Positions 22,401 to 28,890 are shown, numbered from the stretch's first letter. The stretch is 64,000 nucleotides of DNA from Choristoneura fumiferana (GCF_025370935.1 NC_133473.1:6799943-6863942); one strand, 5' to 3'. Numbers and translations are program-made. The notes: generated from the sequence alone by a model not told the origin.

Positions 22401-24916
22401 TTGCTAGCTTTATGCTCACATTCAAATGTAATTAATCTATAATGGACATTTTAATTACCTATGTTAGTCCAATATAAAAGCATTAAGCAGTCTCAACATA
22501 ACCTGATCTATATTATTACTATTAGTAACTATTAAGGAGAATTGACATTATTATTATGATAATACTAGGATCAAAGCAATATTTTCTATGACATTGATAA
22601 CAACCATTACAACCATTTTTTATCTGCCACTGCATACTTAATCAACAAACCTTAACACTTAATAACAAACTTTAACCATCCCAACTAAGTAAAAGCTTGA
22701 AAGTAACAGGGTAGTATACTCACTGAGGAGTTTCCGTGGTATTGGTCCTGCCTCGCGAAGGTCGCCGCGGGGGAGGAGGGAGCGCGGGCGGCGGTCCGTC
22801 GCTCTCCGCACGCCGGCGGGTACTGACGCTTGCAACATTATCTGCAGATAAATATTTGGTATCAATCAGATATTGATTGCGCCTAACCAATCCAAATGAA
22901 GCATTAATACTGTTTATGTTTACGAAAATGATGTTAAAATATATATATATATACATGTTATATGTATTTCTATGTTAGGTCCACTAGGTGGACTGACGAC
23001 TTTGTGAGAATTTCGGGCAACTGGTGAATGCAAGTGGCGAGTTGTCGCTCATTGTGGCGTTCTAAGGGGAAGGTCTTTATTCAGCAGTGGTCGTCTTCCG
23101 GCTGATGATGGTGATGATGATGATAAGTTAAAATATTTCTTTCAACTGAAATCTTAGCATGCTACGAAAACTCCAAACTCTATGTTCACACCATCAAAAC
23201 TAAAATCAAAAATCATGCATCATGTACACAATTTTACATACATTATTACACAGATTACACAGAATTAATTTATAAAGGAGCACATCACAACTAAGAAGTT
23301 ACTTTCATTGTGAAGTTATACTCTTTAAAAAAAGGTTAATGAATTACAGTACAAACTCTATTTGGATTTTTCAGAAATCTTCATGTATCAGAAATCATCT
23401 TTTTGTATCAAATCTTTCATCAGAAATCAGCTTGTATACCAACCATATCTTAAAATCATCATGGTGAGAGGCTGCCTGTACCCAGAAGTAAGCCATAAAT
23501 GGCCTCAAGATTGGTAACACCAATGTCTAATATTGAAGCATTTCAGTCACAAGCTCACTTTTACTGACAATATGGCTAACCACAAGCAATCACGAAAAAC
23601 AAAAGAAAGACTAAAGTTATTGAATAAATTGATACAAATCATGAACCACACCACCCGTGGACTACTTTTGGGGGAGCTAATGACAGGTTCATATCCGTGG
23701 GAAATATGTAACTTGTTTGAACATAATAAGCTAAAACGATGTATACATGTAGTAATAGGGTGACGACCTACACTTCCTTTGATGTTGATAAGGAAATGGT
23801 AGCCCATTACATAATAGGTTCCATGAAAAAATTAAGGAAAAATACTTTCTCAGAATTCATTGTCTGTAATCAATCTTTTTAAAAAAAGCTGTTTTAATTA
23901 AAACCACAGATGGTTTTGTCATAGTGAAGATTAAAGTAAATAAAATATTAATGCTTTTGAATTTGAGTAAAAAAAAAAAACATGATGTTAAAAATGACAA
24001 CTTGTATTTACACATACCTACTTGTTTTTAAAAATATGATGGCATTAAAATTCCATAAATTAATTGAGTTGCTAAATGAGATAAACATTAAACATTACTG
24101 TAATTAATTTTGCAGTGTTGTAACAATTTATAATGCAATAGTTATTGCTTACACAACAATTTGTCTTGTACCTTCTAGTCTAGATGGCCTAAGACAAACA
24201 CTTGGTTAATCCTGGACGCTAGGTACCTTTAACCATTCTTTTTTTAAATTAGAATTACACATACAAGACAAAACAAGACTAGATATCAAAACTAGAATGC
24301 AGATTTTTTCAGTTCTCATTTATAAGGGTTAATTAAATAAAAAGTACTCAACTTAAATTACTGGTGAAGATATGAAAGTGTCTTGAATTATAAAGTTTTA
24401 TAAAGCTCAAATTAATTTGCGCTACTTTGATGCAAATAAATGAAAAAATCATTAGACTTGTTTAATATTATTGCTGATCCAGTATATATTTTTTTAATGT
24501 ATGAGTCATAATCAAGCTATCACCATCATTAATTCTAGCAAAAAACTCCTCCAAAACAATATTCTACAAAATGATTATTACTGAAAAGTAATCACTTTGG
24601 AGATCTCTAAACTTGGTTCAAAGTTCATTGTTATTGAAGGCCTCAAATCTGTTACTTGATTAGTGTTGTAAACACAAACCATTACAACTGACAGATGTGT
24701 GCCAGCCAAGTAATTAGCCATATCACGCGGAACACGAAAGACCATGTACTATGAACACCTTAGGTAGTTCTTAGGCAGTTTAAGTTATGATAATCAGTAA
24801 TCACCTGAGCTGCTCAGCTGTTTTTTCCTTCGGAACTGCTCAAGCGCTAGACTTTCTATACTGAGAGCTTGCGCCTTTTCCAAATCCGCTTGGAACTGGA
24901 GGTCGTACTCAGACAT
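1350..24916 (-). CDS. Pi3K68D: Class II phosphoinositide 3-kinase (Pi3K68D/PIK3C2 orthologue), 28 coding exons, 3' end outside window
   Basis: Class II PI3-kinases phosphorylate PI and PI4P at the 3' position on endosomal and plasma membranes. Joining GT-AG exons in compatible phases gives about 1,527 residues. In order these are an N-terminus starting MSEYDLQFQADLEKA, a Pro/Tyr-rich segment (about 119-298), an NLIDFGG linker, a Ras-binding domain (about 440-600), a C2 domain (about 780-960), the helical domain (about 1,015-1,200) and a kinase domain from about 1,255. Kinase hallmarks are LPLKINF (ATP-binding lysine), VGDDLRQD, the catalytic loop CDRHNDNIM and the activation loop IDFGKFLGDAQMF followed by a class II type FKRDRAPFV. 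The frame ends at ...FARLIHSSLKS, just before the kinase C-terminus, so the PX and second C2 domains typical of the class should lie to the left of base 1. One join, around 11.2-11.7 kb, is not resolved. Introns hold many MITEs. Confidence 0.93.
1527..1612 (-). mobile_element. LINE 3'-end fragment
   Basis: Read on the minus strand this holds GAAGCAACTGGAGG and GGCCTATGTCCATCAGTGG and ends ATGATGATT, the usual 3' end and trinucleotide tail of a lepidopteran non-LTR element. The 59,090-59,212 segment carries the same GAAGCAACTGGAGG block. Confidence 0.55.
2175..2331 (-). CDS. Pi3K68D: PI3K coding exon 27 (kinase C-lobe)
   Basis: It encodes RDRAPFVLTNDMVYVINGGE through FQHFVELCCMAFNVVRAH and LDLFAL. 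The RDRAPFVLT activation-loop end is class II specific. Confidence 0.97.
2432..2690 (-). repeat. Dispersed repeat, GGCAAACGAGCAAGTGG family (minus orientation)
   Basis: It shares its sequence in reverse orientation with 32,092-32,403 and 52,310-52,586, and partly with 27,706-27,815 and 38,884-38,995. Copies end in an A-rich tail, so this is probably a 5'-truncated retroelement (LINE or SINE 3' end). Confidence 0.6.
2709..2848. mobile_element. Hairpin MITE, about 140 bp
   Basis: Inverted arms GGCTCCTAGACGGGCCATAT and its complement flank a second inverted core (GGCCGGCA/CTATTGGTGTCCCT). It lies in the intron between kinase exons 26 and 27 of the PI3K gene. A target duplication is not clear. 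Confidence 0.8.
3037..3187 (-). CDS. Pi3K68D: PI3K coding exon 26 (catalytic and activation loops)
   Basis: It encodes ASCAGYSVATYLLGICDRHN, then DNIML and FHIDFGKFLGDAQMFGNFK. The DRHNDN catalytic loop and DFG activation loop are both intact, so the kinase should be active. Confidence 0.98.
3281..3436 (-). CDS. Pi3K68D: PI3K coding exon 25 (kinase)
   Basis: It encodes GMIEIVSEAETLRAIQTEWG followed by LTGSFKDKPIAEWL, then YQRARDNFT. The G.IE.V....T and F....AEWL..HNP patterns are typical of class II enzymes. Confidence 0.97.
3610..3735. repeat. Dispersed repeat (LINE 3'-end-like)
   Basis: An A-rich block with TACTTTATTGTACA and GAGTACAAAGGCGAACTTAT is shared with 60,298-60,400 (ACTCTTATTGTACA, AGTACAAAGGCGACTTAT). 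The polarity suggests an inverted retroelement tail. Confidence 0.45.
3819..3948 (-). CDS. Pi3K68D: PI3K coding exon 24 (kinase)
   Basis: It encodes VGDDLRQDALVLQVMKVMDS followed by LWLKAGLDLRMVTFQTLPT. GDDLRQD is the invariant PI3K kinase motif. Confidence 0.97.
4402..4489 (-). CDS. Pi3K68D: PI3K coding exon 23 (kinase, ATP-binding lysine)
   Basis: It encodes KSCMYFNSNTLPLKINFIGS followed by DNAVVPSMFK. The F.SN..PLKI.F motif carries the ATP-binding lysine of PI3K kinases. Confidence 0.94.
5262..5419 (-). CDS. Pi3K68D: PI3K coding exon 22 (kinase N-lobe lead-in)
   Basis: It encodes TLSEVALSVKSAKDGGRARA through PAALPLALHHCVHDVDV. It is GC-rich with alternating CG runs. Phase 2 donor GTCAA followed by GTGAGT. 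A length of 158 bases keeps the frame into exon 23. Confidence 0.9.
5447..5512. mobile_element. Half copy of the GGGCTACTACGAA hairpin MITE
   Basis: Only one arm remains: TTCGAAGTTCGTATCGTACC with GTCCCTCTCACTCTCATATT following. It touches a copy of a second MITE (5,528-5,643). Confidence 0.65.
5528..5643. mobile_element. Fragment of the GTTTCCACCA MITE
   Basis: CTATTGGTCCATGAAAAACA and CTCTGGTGGAAACGGAGCC match 37,494-37,729 in part, including the AGCTGAGCGGAGCGAGG spacer (reverse complement there). Confidence 0.6.
5836..6009 (-). CDS. Pi3K68D: PI3K coding exon 21
   Basis: It encodes APSQEFLGITIEDNAGDAQE through CVTATWRYRLMLRALLAICG and QLLVK. The R-R/YRLMLRAL..CG motif links the helical domain to the kinase N-lobe. 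Confidence 0.93.
6215..6303 (-). CDS. Pi3K68D: PI3K coding exon 20 (helical domain)
   Basis: It encodes ELLLSRALAAPAVAHRLFWL followed by LVHSLPNVPQ. The L..RAL..P.VAH.LFWLL pattern is the conserved helical-domain end of PI3Ks. Confidence 0.96.
6383..6516 (-). CDS. Pi3K68D: PI3K coding exon 19 (helical domain)
   Basis: It encodes CFPDSEVRETATNLINQMSD followed by DDLCRVLPQLTQALRHNTY. The FPDxEVR and LPQLxQALxxxxY motifs are diagnostic of PI3K helical domains. Confidence 0.96.
6853..6993. mobile_element. Hairpin MITE, GGGCCTGTTTCACCA family, TTA target duplication
   Basis: Inverted arms start GGGCCTGTCTCACCACTTGT. A TTA lies directly outside both ends. Related copies are at 19,581-19,722 (TAA/TAA) and 62,124-62,264. 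A 3-bp TWA duplication is the mark of PIF/Harbinger elements. Confidence 0.82.
7133..7299 (-). CDS. Pi3K68D: PI3K coding exon 18 (helical domain)
   Basis: It encodes VMWEKRQYLVELPGALPLVL followed by LAATNW and LHRWDKPSPLNAMHLLLP. The LW/MWEKRxY and W-x-x-L..A motifs are hallmarks of the PI3K accessory helical domain. Confidence 0.95.
7341..7816. mobile_element. Large imperfect palindrome MITE, about 476 bp
   Basis: The ends are GGTCCATATTATATTTTTTA and its complement. Further matching arms include GATAGTAGACTTATAATGTA, GTGCCTTGGTCTGTTTG and TTGACAGCTGTCAGTTGTCA, with the centre at about 7,575. It lies in the intron between PI3K exons 17 and 18. Confidence 0.85.
7955..8095. repeat. Dispersed repeat with GAAAGAAAG motif
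   Basis: TTTAGAAAGAAAGAAAATAC followed by ATTTATTTAACGCC and AGGTCCCCACTTAGCATAAT resembles 15,420-15,520 (TTAGAAAGAAAGAAAATAAT, AGGTCCCGGCTCAGCATAT). Confidence 0.5.
8634..8800 (-). CDS. Pi3K68D: PI3K coding exon 17 (C2 to helical linker)
   Basis: It encodes EIPLYSHTGVKWTSSEE through LLLLIEQGAYQRMPTDCRE. The DxR/CRE end leads straight into the helical domain (VMWEKR in exon 18). Confidence 0.9.
9206..9324 (-). CDS. Pi3K68D: PI3K coding exon 16 (C2 domain end)
   Basis: It encodes MLASGSYVLPLWPACCDRRI, then a proline-rich stretch ending PPVPFPVVNI. The G-x-LPLW pattern matches the final strands of the PI3K C2 domain. Confidence 0.9.
9408..9530 (-). repeat. LINE 3'-end-like repeat
   Basis: TTCAATTCAAATCGTTTATT and CAGCGTTTTCGGAAAGACCG, then GGCGCCGCAAGAAACTTGGC, are shared with 40,259-40,402. 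The TTCAAATTCAAA end suggests a minus-strand CR1-type tail. Confidence 0.5.
9640..9960. other. C/G-rich stretch, unassigned
   Basis: It includes a run of about 14 C followed by 6 G near 9,740-9,760 and blocks such as GGTGGAGCCCGCCCATTCG. No exon of the PI3K gene fits here. It is probably repeat-derived, and the homopolymer is a likely assembly weak spot. Confidence 0.35.
10079..10294 (-). CDS. Pi3K68D: PI3K coding exon 15 (C2 domain)
   Basis: It encodes LNLEDVPINQLPREARLVLT followed by LYGRTPR, the conserved LPRE-x-LTLYG core of PI3K C2 domains. An Asn/Glu/Gly-rich insert of about 30 residues follows, then GWAAIQLFNYDG. Confidence 0.94.
10656..10860 (-). CDS. Pi3K68D: PI3K coding exon 14 (C2 domain)
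   Basis: It encodes KMSESTLFCIEAVHCLPPGW and DDYVFHAQVLYGTRPLKRL, ending GGFYPRIIFDT-W. This is the start of the PI3K-type C2 domain. Acceptor CTCCCCTAG, donor ACTTG followed by GTGAGT. Confidence 0.93.
10881..10984. mobile_element. MITE, ACAGTCACCAGCA family (TA-flanked)
   Basis: The ends are TACAGTCACCAGCACC and GCAGGTGACTGTA, with an internal ACTCCATTTCTAGGGACGG. Other copies lie near 29,156, 33,448, 35,726, 44,020 and 51,516. TA at both ends suggests a Tc1/mariner-type element. Confidence 0.8.
11186..11336 (-). CDS. Pi3K68D: PI3K coding exon 13 (tentative)
   Basis: Acceptor GGTTTTTAG and a strong donor CGC followed by GTGAGT bound an open segment. The frame reading RGSTGMAWHLRCVLVSCHV looks protein-like and joins the longer form of exon 12. 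However, its phase at the 3' end does not fit exon 14, which needs one extra base. A different frame would fit exon 14 but contains a stop near its start. A missed micro-exon, an indel or a sequence error is possible. Confidence 0.4.
11655..11868 (-). CDS. Pi3K68D: PI3K coding exon 12 (3' boundary uncertain)
   Basis: Acceptor TTCACTAG. It encodes GNNSLMTPEIQADTGQYCAV and then a helical stretch ending TTADAQVTPQTGSD. Two donors are possible: GACA followed by GTGAGT at 11,655, or GAGGAA followed by GTATCT at 11,627. The second adds about nine residues and gives phase 2. Confidence 0.75.
12141..12892. mobile_element. DNA-transposon-like repeat with terminal ACCGACT and internal hairpin
   Basis: It begins AACCGACTTCAAAAAAGGAG and ends in TAGTCGGTT. 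The last 206 bases (12,687-12,892) form a strong hairpin: arms CCATGAAAATAATTTTCTAC, CAGTCTGAAGTCGGTGCC and CAGCACGAGCCAGCAGGAGT pair with a right arm ending at the element edge. Confidence 0.75.
13135..13307 (-). CDS. Pi3K68D: PI3K coding exon 11
   Basis: Acceptor TTATTGTCAG, donor GGACAG followed by GTGAGA. It encodes a helical segment, ETLEGELSRAVGVVGAEGSC through to NAFAQACSGQ, between the Ras-binding and C2 domains. Confidence 0.85.
13470..13707 (-). CDS. Pi3K68D: PI3K coding exon 10 (Ras-binding domain end)
   Basis: It encodes VWGAKEYLTPGSSLSEYDYI followed by RECVRLEKDVRLCL, the classic PI3K pattern of a W/CG-x-EYL core, a tyrosine-rich turn and a basic helix. It ends SFDNLSILL. Confidence 0.92.
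13838..13926 (-). CDS. Pi3K68D: PI3K coding exon 9 (Ras-binding domain)
   Basis: It encodes VESTVEHVILTVICSLDED and ends DMSGYMLR, the Ras-binding domain helix and following strand. Phase 0 donor AGG followed by GTAAGT. Confidence 0.87.
14462..14605 (-). CDS. Pi3K68D: PI3K coding exon 8 (Ras-binding domain)
   Basis: It encodes a segment with PGHVIAARSGGKYPPNTSIK and ILVQHAHSDEPITFTSD, consistent with the first strands of a PI3K Ras-binding domain. Acceptor TGATTCCAG, donor GACG followed by GTAAGTC. Confidence 0.88.
15010..15100 (-). CDS. Pi3K68D: PI3K coding exon 7
   Basis: Acceptor ATATTTTCAG, donor CGAA followed by GTAAGT. It encodes NKLYDCIIKCRTRNCDNEH and FLKMVLDVR, leading into the Ras-binding domain. 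Confidence 0.85.
15111..15342 (+). mobile_element. Lep1-like (Helitron-like) repeat
   Basis: It begins CCATACTAATATTATAAATG, followed by a GTTTGT-rich tract, and carries CTTTTTATACCGGAAAAATG and a GGACGAAGCCGCGGGCAAAG end. The same structure recurs at 38,149-38,368 and, inverted and diverged, at 43,590-43,818. The Lep1/Helitron name is from recognition only. Confidence 0.6.
15420..15520. repeat. Dispersed repeat with GAAAGAAAG motif, second copy
   Basis: It shares a GAAAGAAAGAAAATAATTTA start and an AGGTCCCGGCTCAGCAT block with 7,955-8,095. Confidence 0.45.
15662..15852 (-). CDS. Pi3K68D: PI3K coding exon 6
   Basis: Acceptor TCTTAACAG, donor ACCACG followed by GTAAGT. It encodes an acidic linker with YEEYDPLDFLYGE, continuing through a proline patch to VARRSTT. 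It is separated from exon 5 by a 3.9-kb intron with MITEs. Confidence 0.88.
16330..16539. mobile_element. Hairpin MITE, AAGGTGAGTCGGGGC arms
   Basis: Arms of about 65 bp start AAGGTGAGTCGGGGCAAGCG and include CGCGCCGCAGGGGGTAAGCG and ACCATTAAAATATCGAAAAG. The complement closes at 16,539. It lies in PI3K intron 5. Confidence 0.87.
18952..19085. mobile_element. Hairpin MITE, GGGCTACTACGAA family, full copy
   Basis: Arms of about 60 bp are joined by a short ATTATTTCATACG loop. The sequence runs AGTAGGGCTACTATGAAATT and CGAAGTTCGTATCGTACCGT, then the complement. Eight copies or halves lie in the window. Confidence 0.88.
19238..19320 (+). repeat. SINE fragment (HaSE-like)
   Basis: It carries AAAAACATCGTGAGGACACG, AAGTAATTCAATGGTG and TTTCCCAATCCGCACTAGGC, the central part of the SINE seen at 830-1,226 and 34,984-35,140. 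Confidence 0.6.
19581..19722. mobile_element. Hairpin MITE, GGGGCTGTTTCACCA family, TAA target duplication
   Basis: Arms GGGGCTGTTTCACCACCGAT and its complement, internal GATGCCGTCTCCGTC and its inverse, and TAA directly outside both ends. Confidence 0.85.
19779..19929 (-). CDS. Pi3K68D: PI3K coding exon 5
   Basis: It encodes SNESNDTIGSLPKSMNLIDFGG and then a segment ending VLEAFDPLLTEQSSP. The NLIDFG and FDPL motifs are typical of the linker before the Ras-binding domain in class II enzymes and of clathrin/adaptor-type short motifs. Donor CCTG followed by GTGAGT. Confidence 0.87.
20288..20672. mobile_element. hAT-like MITE with 8-bp target duplication CCGTAGTG
   Basis: The element reads TAGGGTTGCTATAAG at the left and GGGACCTATGGCAACCCTA at the right. 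CCGTAGTG lies directly outside both ends (20,280-20,287 and 20,673-20,680). An 8-bp duplication is the hAT signature. The right part has several CCGGGAC/GTCCCGG inverted motifs. It lies in PI3K intron 4. Confidence 0.85.
20962..21499 (-). CDS. Pi3K68D: PI3K coding exon 4, Pro/Tyr-rich region
   Basis: The acceptor TTTTTTCAG at 21,500 rather than the TTTGCAG 12 bases further on is chosen because only it keeps the phase from exon 3. The donor is GCG followed by GTGAGT. About 180 residues are dominated by Pro, Tyr, Asn, Met and Gly, with repeated PY-type patterns (PPPYPP, NPMYPYY, SPYMGYPPPP), giving a disordered adaptor-binding region. Confidence 0.85.
21664..21789 (-). CDS. Pi3K68D: PI3K coding exon 3
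   Basis: Acceptor TTATTCACAG, donor AACAA followed by GTACTT (phase 2). It encodes a Ser/Thr-rich segment ending KEYIEQFN. Confidence 0.78.
22724..22841 (-). CDS. Pi3K68D: PI3K coding exon 2
   Basis: Acceptor TATCTGCAG, donor CA followed by GTGAGT; phases fit both neighbours. It encodes a Ser/Thr- and Arg-rich stretch with a proline run (PPPALPPPPRRPSRG), a possible SH3-type ligand. Confidence 0.8.
22976..23128 (+). mobile_element. LINE 3'-end fragment with (GATGAT) tail
   Basis: It ends GGTCTTTATTCAGCAGTGGT, then CTTCCGGCTGATGATGG and a GATGATGAT tail, the standard 3' end of an abundant lepidopteran LINE. No coding frame of any length remains. Confidence 0.65.
23129..24800. other. Intron 1 of the PI3K gene, no further feature seen
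   Basis: AT-rich sequence between PI3K exons 1 and 2. Apart from the LINE tail at its left end I see no exon, hairpin or recognisable repeat. Confidence 0.5.
24805..24916 (-). CDS. Pi3K68D: PI3K coding exon 1 (start codon)
   Basis: It starts at the ATG at 24,916 and reads MSEYDLQFQADLEKAQALSI and on to KKQLSSS. The donor is CTCAG followed by GTGATT, in phase 1. The short acidic/amphipathic start resembles the N-terminus of insect class II PI3Ks. Confidence 0.85.
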
Positions 24917-24942
24917 TATCGGGTCGTCCCGTCCCGATTATC

Positions 24943-25380
24943 TACAACGCGGAAAATTAACGTGAGAACATAAGGAACTGTTGTATGTAACACAATAACA
25001 CACAGTTACAAAAACTTTCAACACCGACAAATGTAGCGGTTAAAATACATCACAGCACGAAATCCCGGGCTATTGCCTCACCTTAAGAAAGTCCCGATAA
25101 CGCGTGTTTTGTTTACTTTTCAAGACATTGTCGACGAGATCTTTCGTTAAGAATCTCGATTTTTGTATAAAAAAATGTGTCGTGAAGAAGACGAGTTTTT
25201 AGTAAACTGGGTAACTGATCTTAACCATAATAAATAAAAAATCATGTTCGACTGTCAGGCACCCAACAGAGGAGACAAGTATATGCCGATACACGGTGTG
25301 AAAAAAAGAGAAATCCGAGGTGACATAAATTGTTTGCTTCTTCTAAATTAAGTCGGGTGATACTGAGAGTGATGTGCTGT
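24943..25380 (-). promoter_or_regulatory. 5' UTR region and presumed promoter of the class II PI3K gene
   Basis: A splice acceptor of the form GTTGTAG lies about 26 bases upstream of the start codon, and a good donor (CTTAAG followed by GTGAGG) is seen near 25,083. This suggests a non-coding first exon to the right of 25,083. No TATA box or clear initiator was identified, so the transcription start is not placed. Confidence 0.45.
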
Positions 25381-25647
25381 GCAAAATCGCTTGTCTAATC
25401 GATTCGTGAAACTCGTTTCAATTATTTTCAATTTAAATAAAGAAGTTATTTAATTATTTATTTCAATTAATTTAATTTCAAACGTGTTGGGAAAATGCTT
25501 AGCATGAAATTTATAATCAGAATACAATTTGGTGTAATGAAATCCTCATTTAGGCTTAATTTAGGTTTATAATTATCTACTTTGTGTTTAGGTCACTCAG
25601 TTAATCAAAGTAAAATTTTCGTTTTAATAATTTGATCGAACAGCAGC

Positions 25648-25775
25648 AGGGCTGCTACGAAACTCGATACTCAAAGTTCGTGTCGTGCTGTCTCTCGGAC
25701 ACTTATACTATTTAATACGAGAGCGAGAGGGACGGTACAATACGAACTTCGAGTTTCGTAGTAGCCCTGCAGAAT
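25648..25775. mobile_element. Hairpin MITE, GGGCTACTACGAA family
   Basis: GCAGGGCTGCTACGAAACTC and, on the other side, GAGTTTCGTAGTAGCCCTGC, with internal GAGAGCGAGAGGGACGG. It is only about 115 bp from another copy (25,892-26,010). Confidence 0.85.
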
Positions 25776-25891
25776 GGAGTTGACATAATTGTCCATTCTA
25801 CAGATAGGAAATTTAGCCAAAGCCATCTCGCGCTCTCGCGGCAGTTTTCATAAATGGCGATGGCGACCGAACTCGTTTCATGAAAAAAGAC

Positions 25892-26010
25892 TGCAGGACT
25901 ACTACGAAACTCAAAAATCGAAGTTTATGTCGTACCATCCCGCTGACGTTTAGAGTGAGAGGGACGGTACGATACGAACTTCGTTTTTCGAATCTCGTAG
26001 TAGCCCTGCT
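25892..26010. mobile_element. Hairpin MITE, GGGCTACTACGAA family
   Basis: GCAGGACTACTACGAAACTC paired with CGAATCTCGTAGTAGCCCTG. The loop region is shorter than in the neighbouring copy. Confidence 0.83.
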
Positions 26011-26084
26011 GACAAACTAAGGCTGCGCGAATCAAGGCGTCAAGCGTCTAGGATTATATATTCTGTGGTTTAGGGTAGGGTACA

Positions 26085-26155
26085 GGCATTCGAACTAACA
26101 TGAAACACAGAATACCGCGCAGGAAATAAGCGTGGAGCGGTATTCTGTGTGGCCT
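26085..26155. mobile_element. Small hairpin, GAATACCGC family
   Basis: CGAACTAACATGAAACACAG, then GAATACCGCGCAGGAAATAA and a GGTATTCTGTGT closing arm. The ATTCGAGCTAACATGAAA and GAATACCGCG motifs recur at 39,893-40,070. Confidence 0.6.
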
Positions 26156-27460
26156 CTTTGTTGCTTAATTTAGTCAGCACAAGGTAATCAATCACGCGCT
26201 ACTTAATCCGTGCAAGTCTCTGAAACAAGCCTAGCTCTCTTTTGCACGTTCGGTTACATGTTTTCCCACTTGTATCGTATTAGTTATAAGTAAGTAGCCG
26301 TAATGTGGTTTAAATTATCGTACCTACAGGATTTTTTTAACACCATAAGTATATACATTTTTGGCGGGTGCTTTTCACTTGCATAAATTTTTTTTCTTGT
26401 GAATATTGTGGCATACTAATAAATGTTTTATTTGCTGTAATTTTTCTAACCTCCTGTTGATAGACATTGCAAAATAATTACCTAATAAATCTCATTTTTT
26501 TCCCAATAAATAGTTGGACATATTTAATTTTTTCCTTATCATCAGTATTTCAGTAACTACTGATTTCGAAATAAATACCTCTACCCCTTATGATTTCCAA
26601 ACGAATGTTATATAAAAAATCTATTACTTATATAAGTACAAGGAGTAATATACATTTGTAGTAATATATAGACTGCATATGCAGTCAAAGTAATTATGAA
26701 CAAAGTGAATTTGAAACTGATTTTTCCAGAAAAGAAACACAAAATATTGATACCATTGCTGCTCAAAGTATTAGCGGCTAATAATTTGAATATCGATATC
26801 AAATATTTTGGTTTTGAAATCGATATCACAACCCTTGAGCGCCATTTTATGCGCCGTGTTTAGGTATGCACGGAAATTTTGTAGTTATTTCCAGTCCATA
26901 GGTGTAAAGGTCAATGCCGGTGACAGCCGTATGACGTCAAGCTTCATACAGTGTTTTTTTATCTAGATTCAATCCAAAGAGTAATTGTACCTATAGATTC
27001 AATCTAGATATATAGATAATCACTAAAGAGGTAGGAGATACAATAGAGAGAAGATAGGTTTTCTTAATATGCGAAATACAGCAGACATGATTCCAAATGC
27101 ATTTTTTACTGTTCGTCTGGTTCTGCTCAAACGATTCGTGGGTAAATTTGTCGACAAAGTAAGCTGTGACTGGACAGTGAAATGTACATCACTATTAGCC
27201 TATTAGCACACGTACTAAAACTGACGTTTGACGTTTGACCAAACATCCTTGAAATCGGATGTCGCTTTTGCAGTACTTATAGTTGACTTTTTTTAACAAA
27301 TGGCAGTAGCTACATGATCGAGGAGTACAACTATATACGGTTGACTTGTGGTATAATATCTTTGATAATCACTAACAACTTATTGGTCTCTTTACGGATA
27401 TTTAATTGACACTTGAGACGGCTAGTACTTATTTATAAAAACATTCTATATGTCGATCAA
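26156..27460. other. Intergenic, nothing supported
   Basis: AT-rich sequence between the PI3K promoter and the basic-protein gene. No ORF with family resemblance, no RNA gene and no clear hairpin was found. Confidence 0.4.
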
Positions 27461-27592
27461 TAAAGGTCATCCACCATTACGTCTCATATTTCGTTTTCTA
27501 GAATTTTTTTACCGTACAACGGCAAATAAACCTACTAGACACTGGCAAAGTTGTCCTCCAATGGACAGCGCCATATTTTTCTAATAAAACAA
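27461..27592. repeat. Dispersed repeat, uninterrupted copy of the repeat at 32,069-32,510
   Basis: TCATCCACCATTACGTCTCA runs straight into GTTTTCTAGAATTTTTTTAC and CCTACTAGACACTGGCAAAG. The copy at 32 kb has the same two halves separated by a 300-bp insertion. Confidence 0.7.
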
Positions 27593-27705
27593 CAACAACA
27601 AACAATCCTATATGTCAATTTTCGTCATAATGACGTCACCGTCACCGGCGGCATCAAAGTTTCGCTCCCTAATTGGTTTCAGTTTCAAGCTTTCTACTTT
27701 TTTTA

Positions 27706-27815
27706 TGGTATAGGGGGAAAACGAGTAAACGGATCGCCTGATGGTAAACGATTACCGTCGCCCATGGACACCTGCAACACCAGAAGAGTCAAAAGTGCGT
27801 TGCCGGCCTTTTAGG
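27706..27815 (-). repeat. Partial copy of the GGCAAACGAGCAAGTGG-family repeat
   Basis: CGCCTGATGGTAAACGATTA and GCCCATGGACACCTGCAACA match the minus-strand form at 2,432-2,690. Confidence 0.5.
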
Positions 27816-27837
27816 TAGGAGTACAGTGTGATTAATT

Positions 27838-27995
27838 CGAGTTAACACTTGACAGATGGGCGTGCCTTCAGTCAATTTTCAACTTTGACGTCATACAAAT
27901 AAAGCCATTTTTAGTATACCGCTACCCACGTTTACAGACTATGTAAAAACTGTTTTATTTGTATGAAGGCACGCCCATCTGTCAAGTGTTAACTC
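27838..27995. mobile_element. Hairpin MITE, GAGTTAACACTTGACAG arms
   Basis: GAGTTAACACTTGACAGATG followed by GGCGTGCCTTC is matched by the exact complement ending GTCAAGTGTTAACTC, with a loop of about 95 bp. Confidence 0.87.
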
Positions 27996-28470
27996 CAAGT
28001 AATCGTACTGTACGTACGCTCTTTTTTCTTCGCTCCCATTTTGCGTGGCAATTAAAGCTGCAATTTGTAATCGTAATGCAAATGCCTAAATGCCATTCGA
28101 TCCCTAAAATAAACATTTTGACAAGAATAAAACAAAATTGGTAGCAAAACTGCAGGCAATCTATTTATTTAAGTACTTAAGTTACTGAAGAAATATGTTT
28201 AAAATTTTACAAAACGCAGCGCATTTTTATAGATTATAGTACCTAGTTCCTCTAACAAATAAGTACCTAAATCAATTTTGTAGCCATTTAGCTGTTTACT
28301 TGTAGCCTTTCCTTGTACCAATTTGCCATGGTTTGATGGTAACCAATGGGTATTGCGTTCGTAACGTATTTACCCCTTTCTCGCCAATAGATCTACGTGT
28401 GTGTGAAAAGGATGGACGTTGTATCTCGGCGATAAATGATGGACATCTTACTAGCTTCGTCTCCAAAACT

Positions 28471-28890
28471 TCAATTGACTGGTGTTTTGCCAGCCGCCGT
28501 GCTGGAGTGTTTTTTTCTAATACTGACTTTCTTCTTCAGAACTTTGCGATTAGACGCAACTTCTTTTGGTTGCGATTTATTTTGGGCAAAATTTCTTTCG
28601 GGGCTTGCTCTTGGATTTAAATTCTTGTTGGCGACTATCGTCGTCCTCTTCACGACAGTAGGGCGCCTGATTCTGCTTGGGGATGTCACTTTTGAGGTTT
28701 TTGTGCCTTGGTGTGAGCGTGACCCTGCTCTTCCTCCGGACGTTCCTTTCTTGGGGTGCATAAGATCGCCCCCTTGGGCATTACTCTTCGCCTTCTTCAT
28801 TTTCCTTTTCGTTTTGGTTTTAGTTTTCTTCGGTTTTGATTCGTTCTCGTTGGGCTTCTGTTCAGGTTTCTCACGAGCTTCTGCGGCCAT
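28471..28890 (-). CDS. Basic protein gene, exon 3 (stop)
   Basis: Acceptor TTTTCTTTAAG, then MAAEAREKPEQKPNENESKP and a Lys-rich tail, ending KKHSSTAAGKTPVN and a stop. The ATG right after the acceptor could also be an independent start, but exon 2 joins it in frame. Confidence 0.68.
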   Translation of the reverse strand: MAAEAREKPEQKPNENESKPKKTKTKTKRKMKKAKSNAQGGDLMHPKKGTSGGRAGSRSHQGTKTSKVTSPSRIRRPTVVKRTTIVANKNLNPRASPERNFAQNKSQPKEVASNRKVLKKKVSIRKKHSSTAAGKTPVN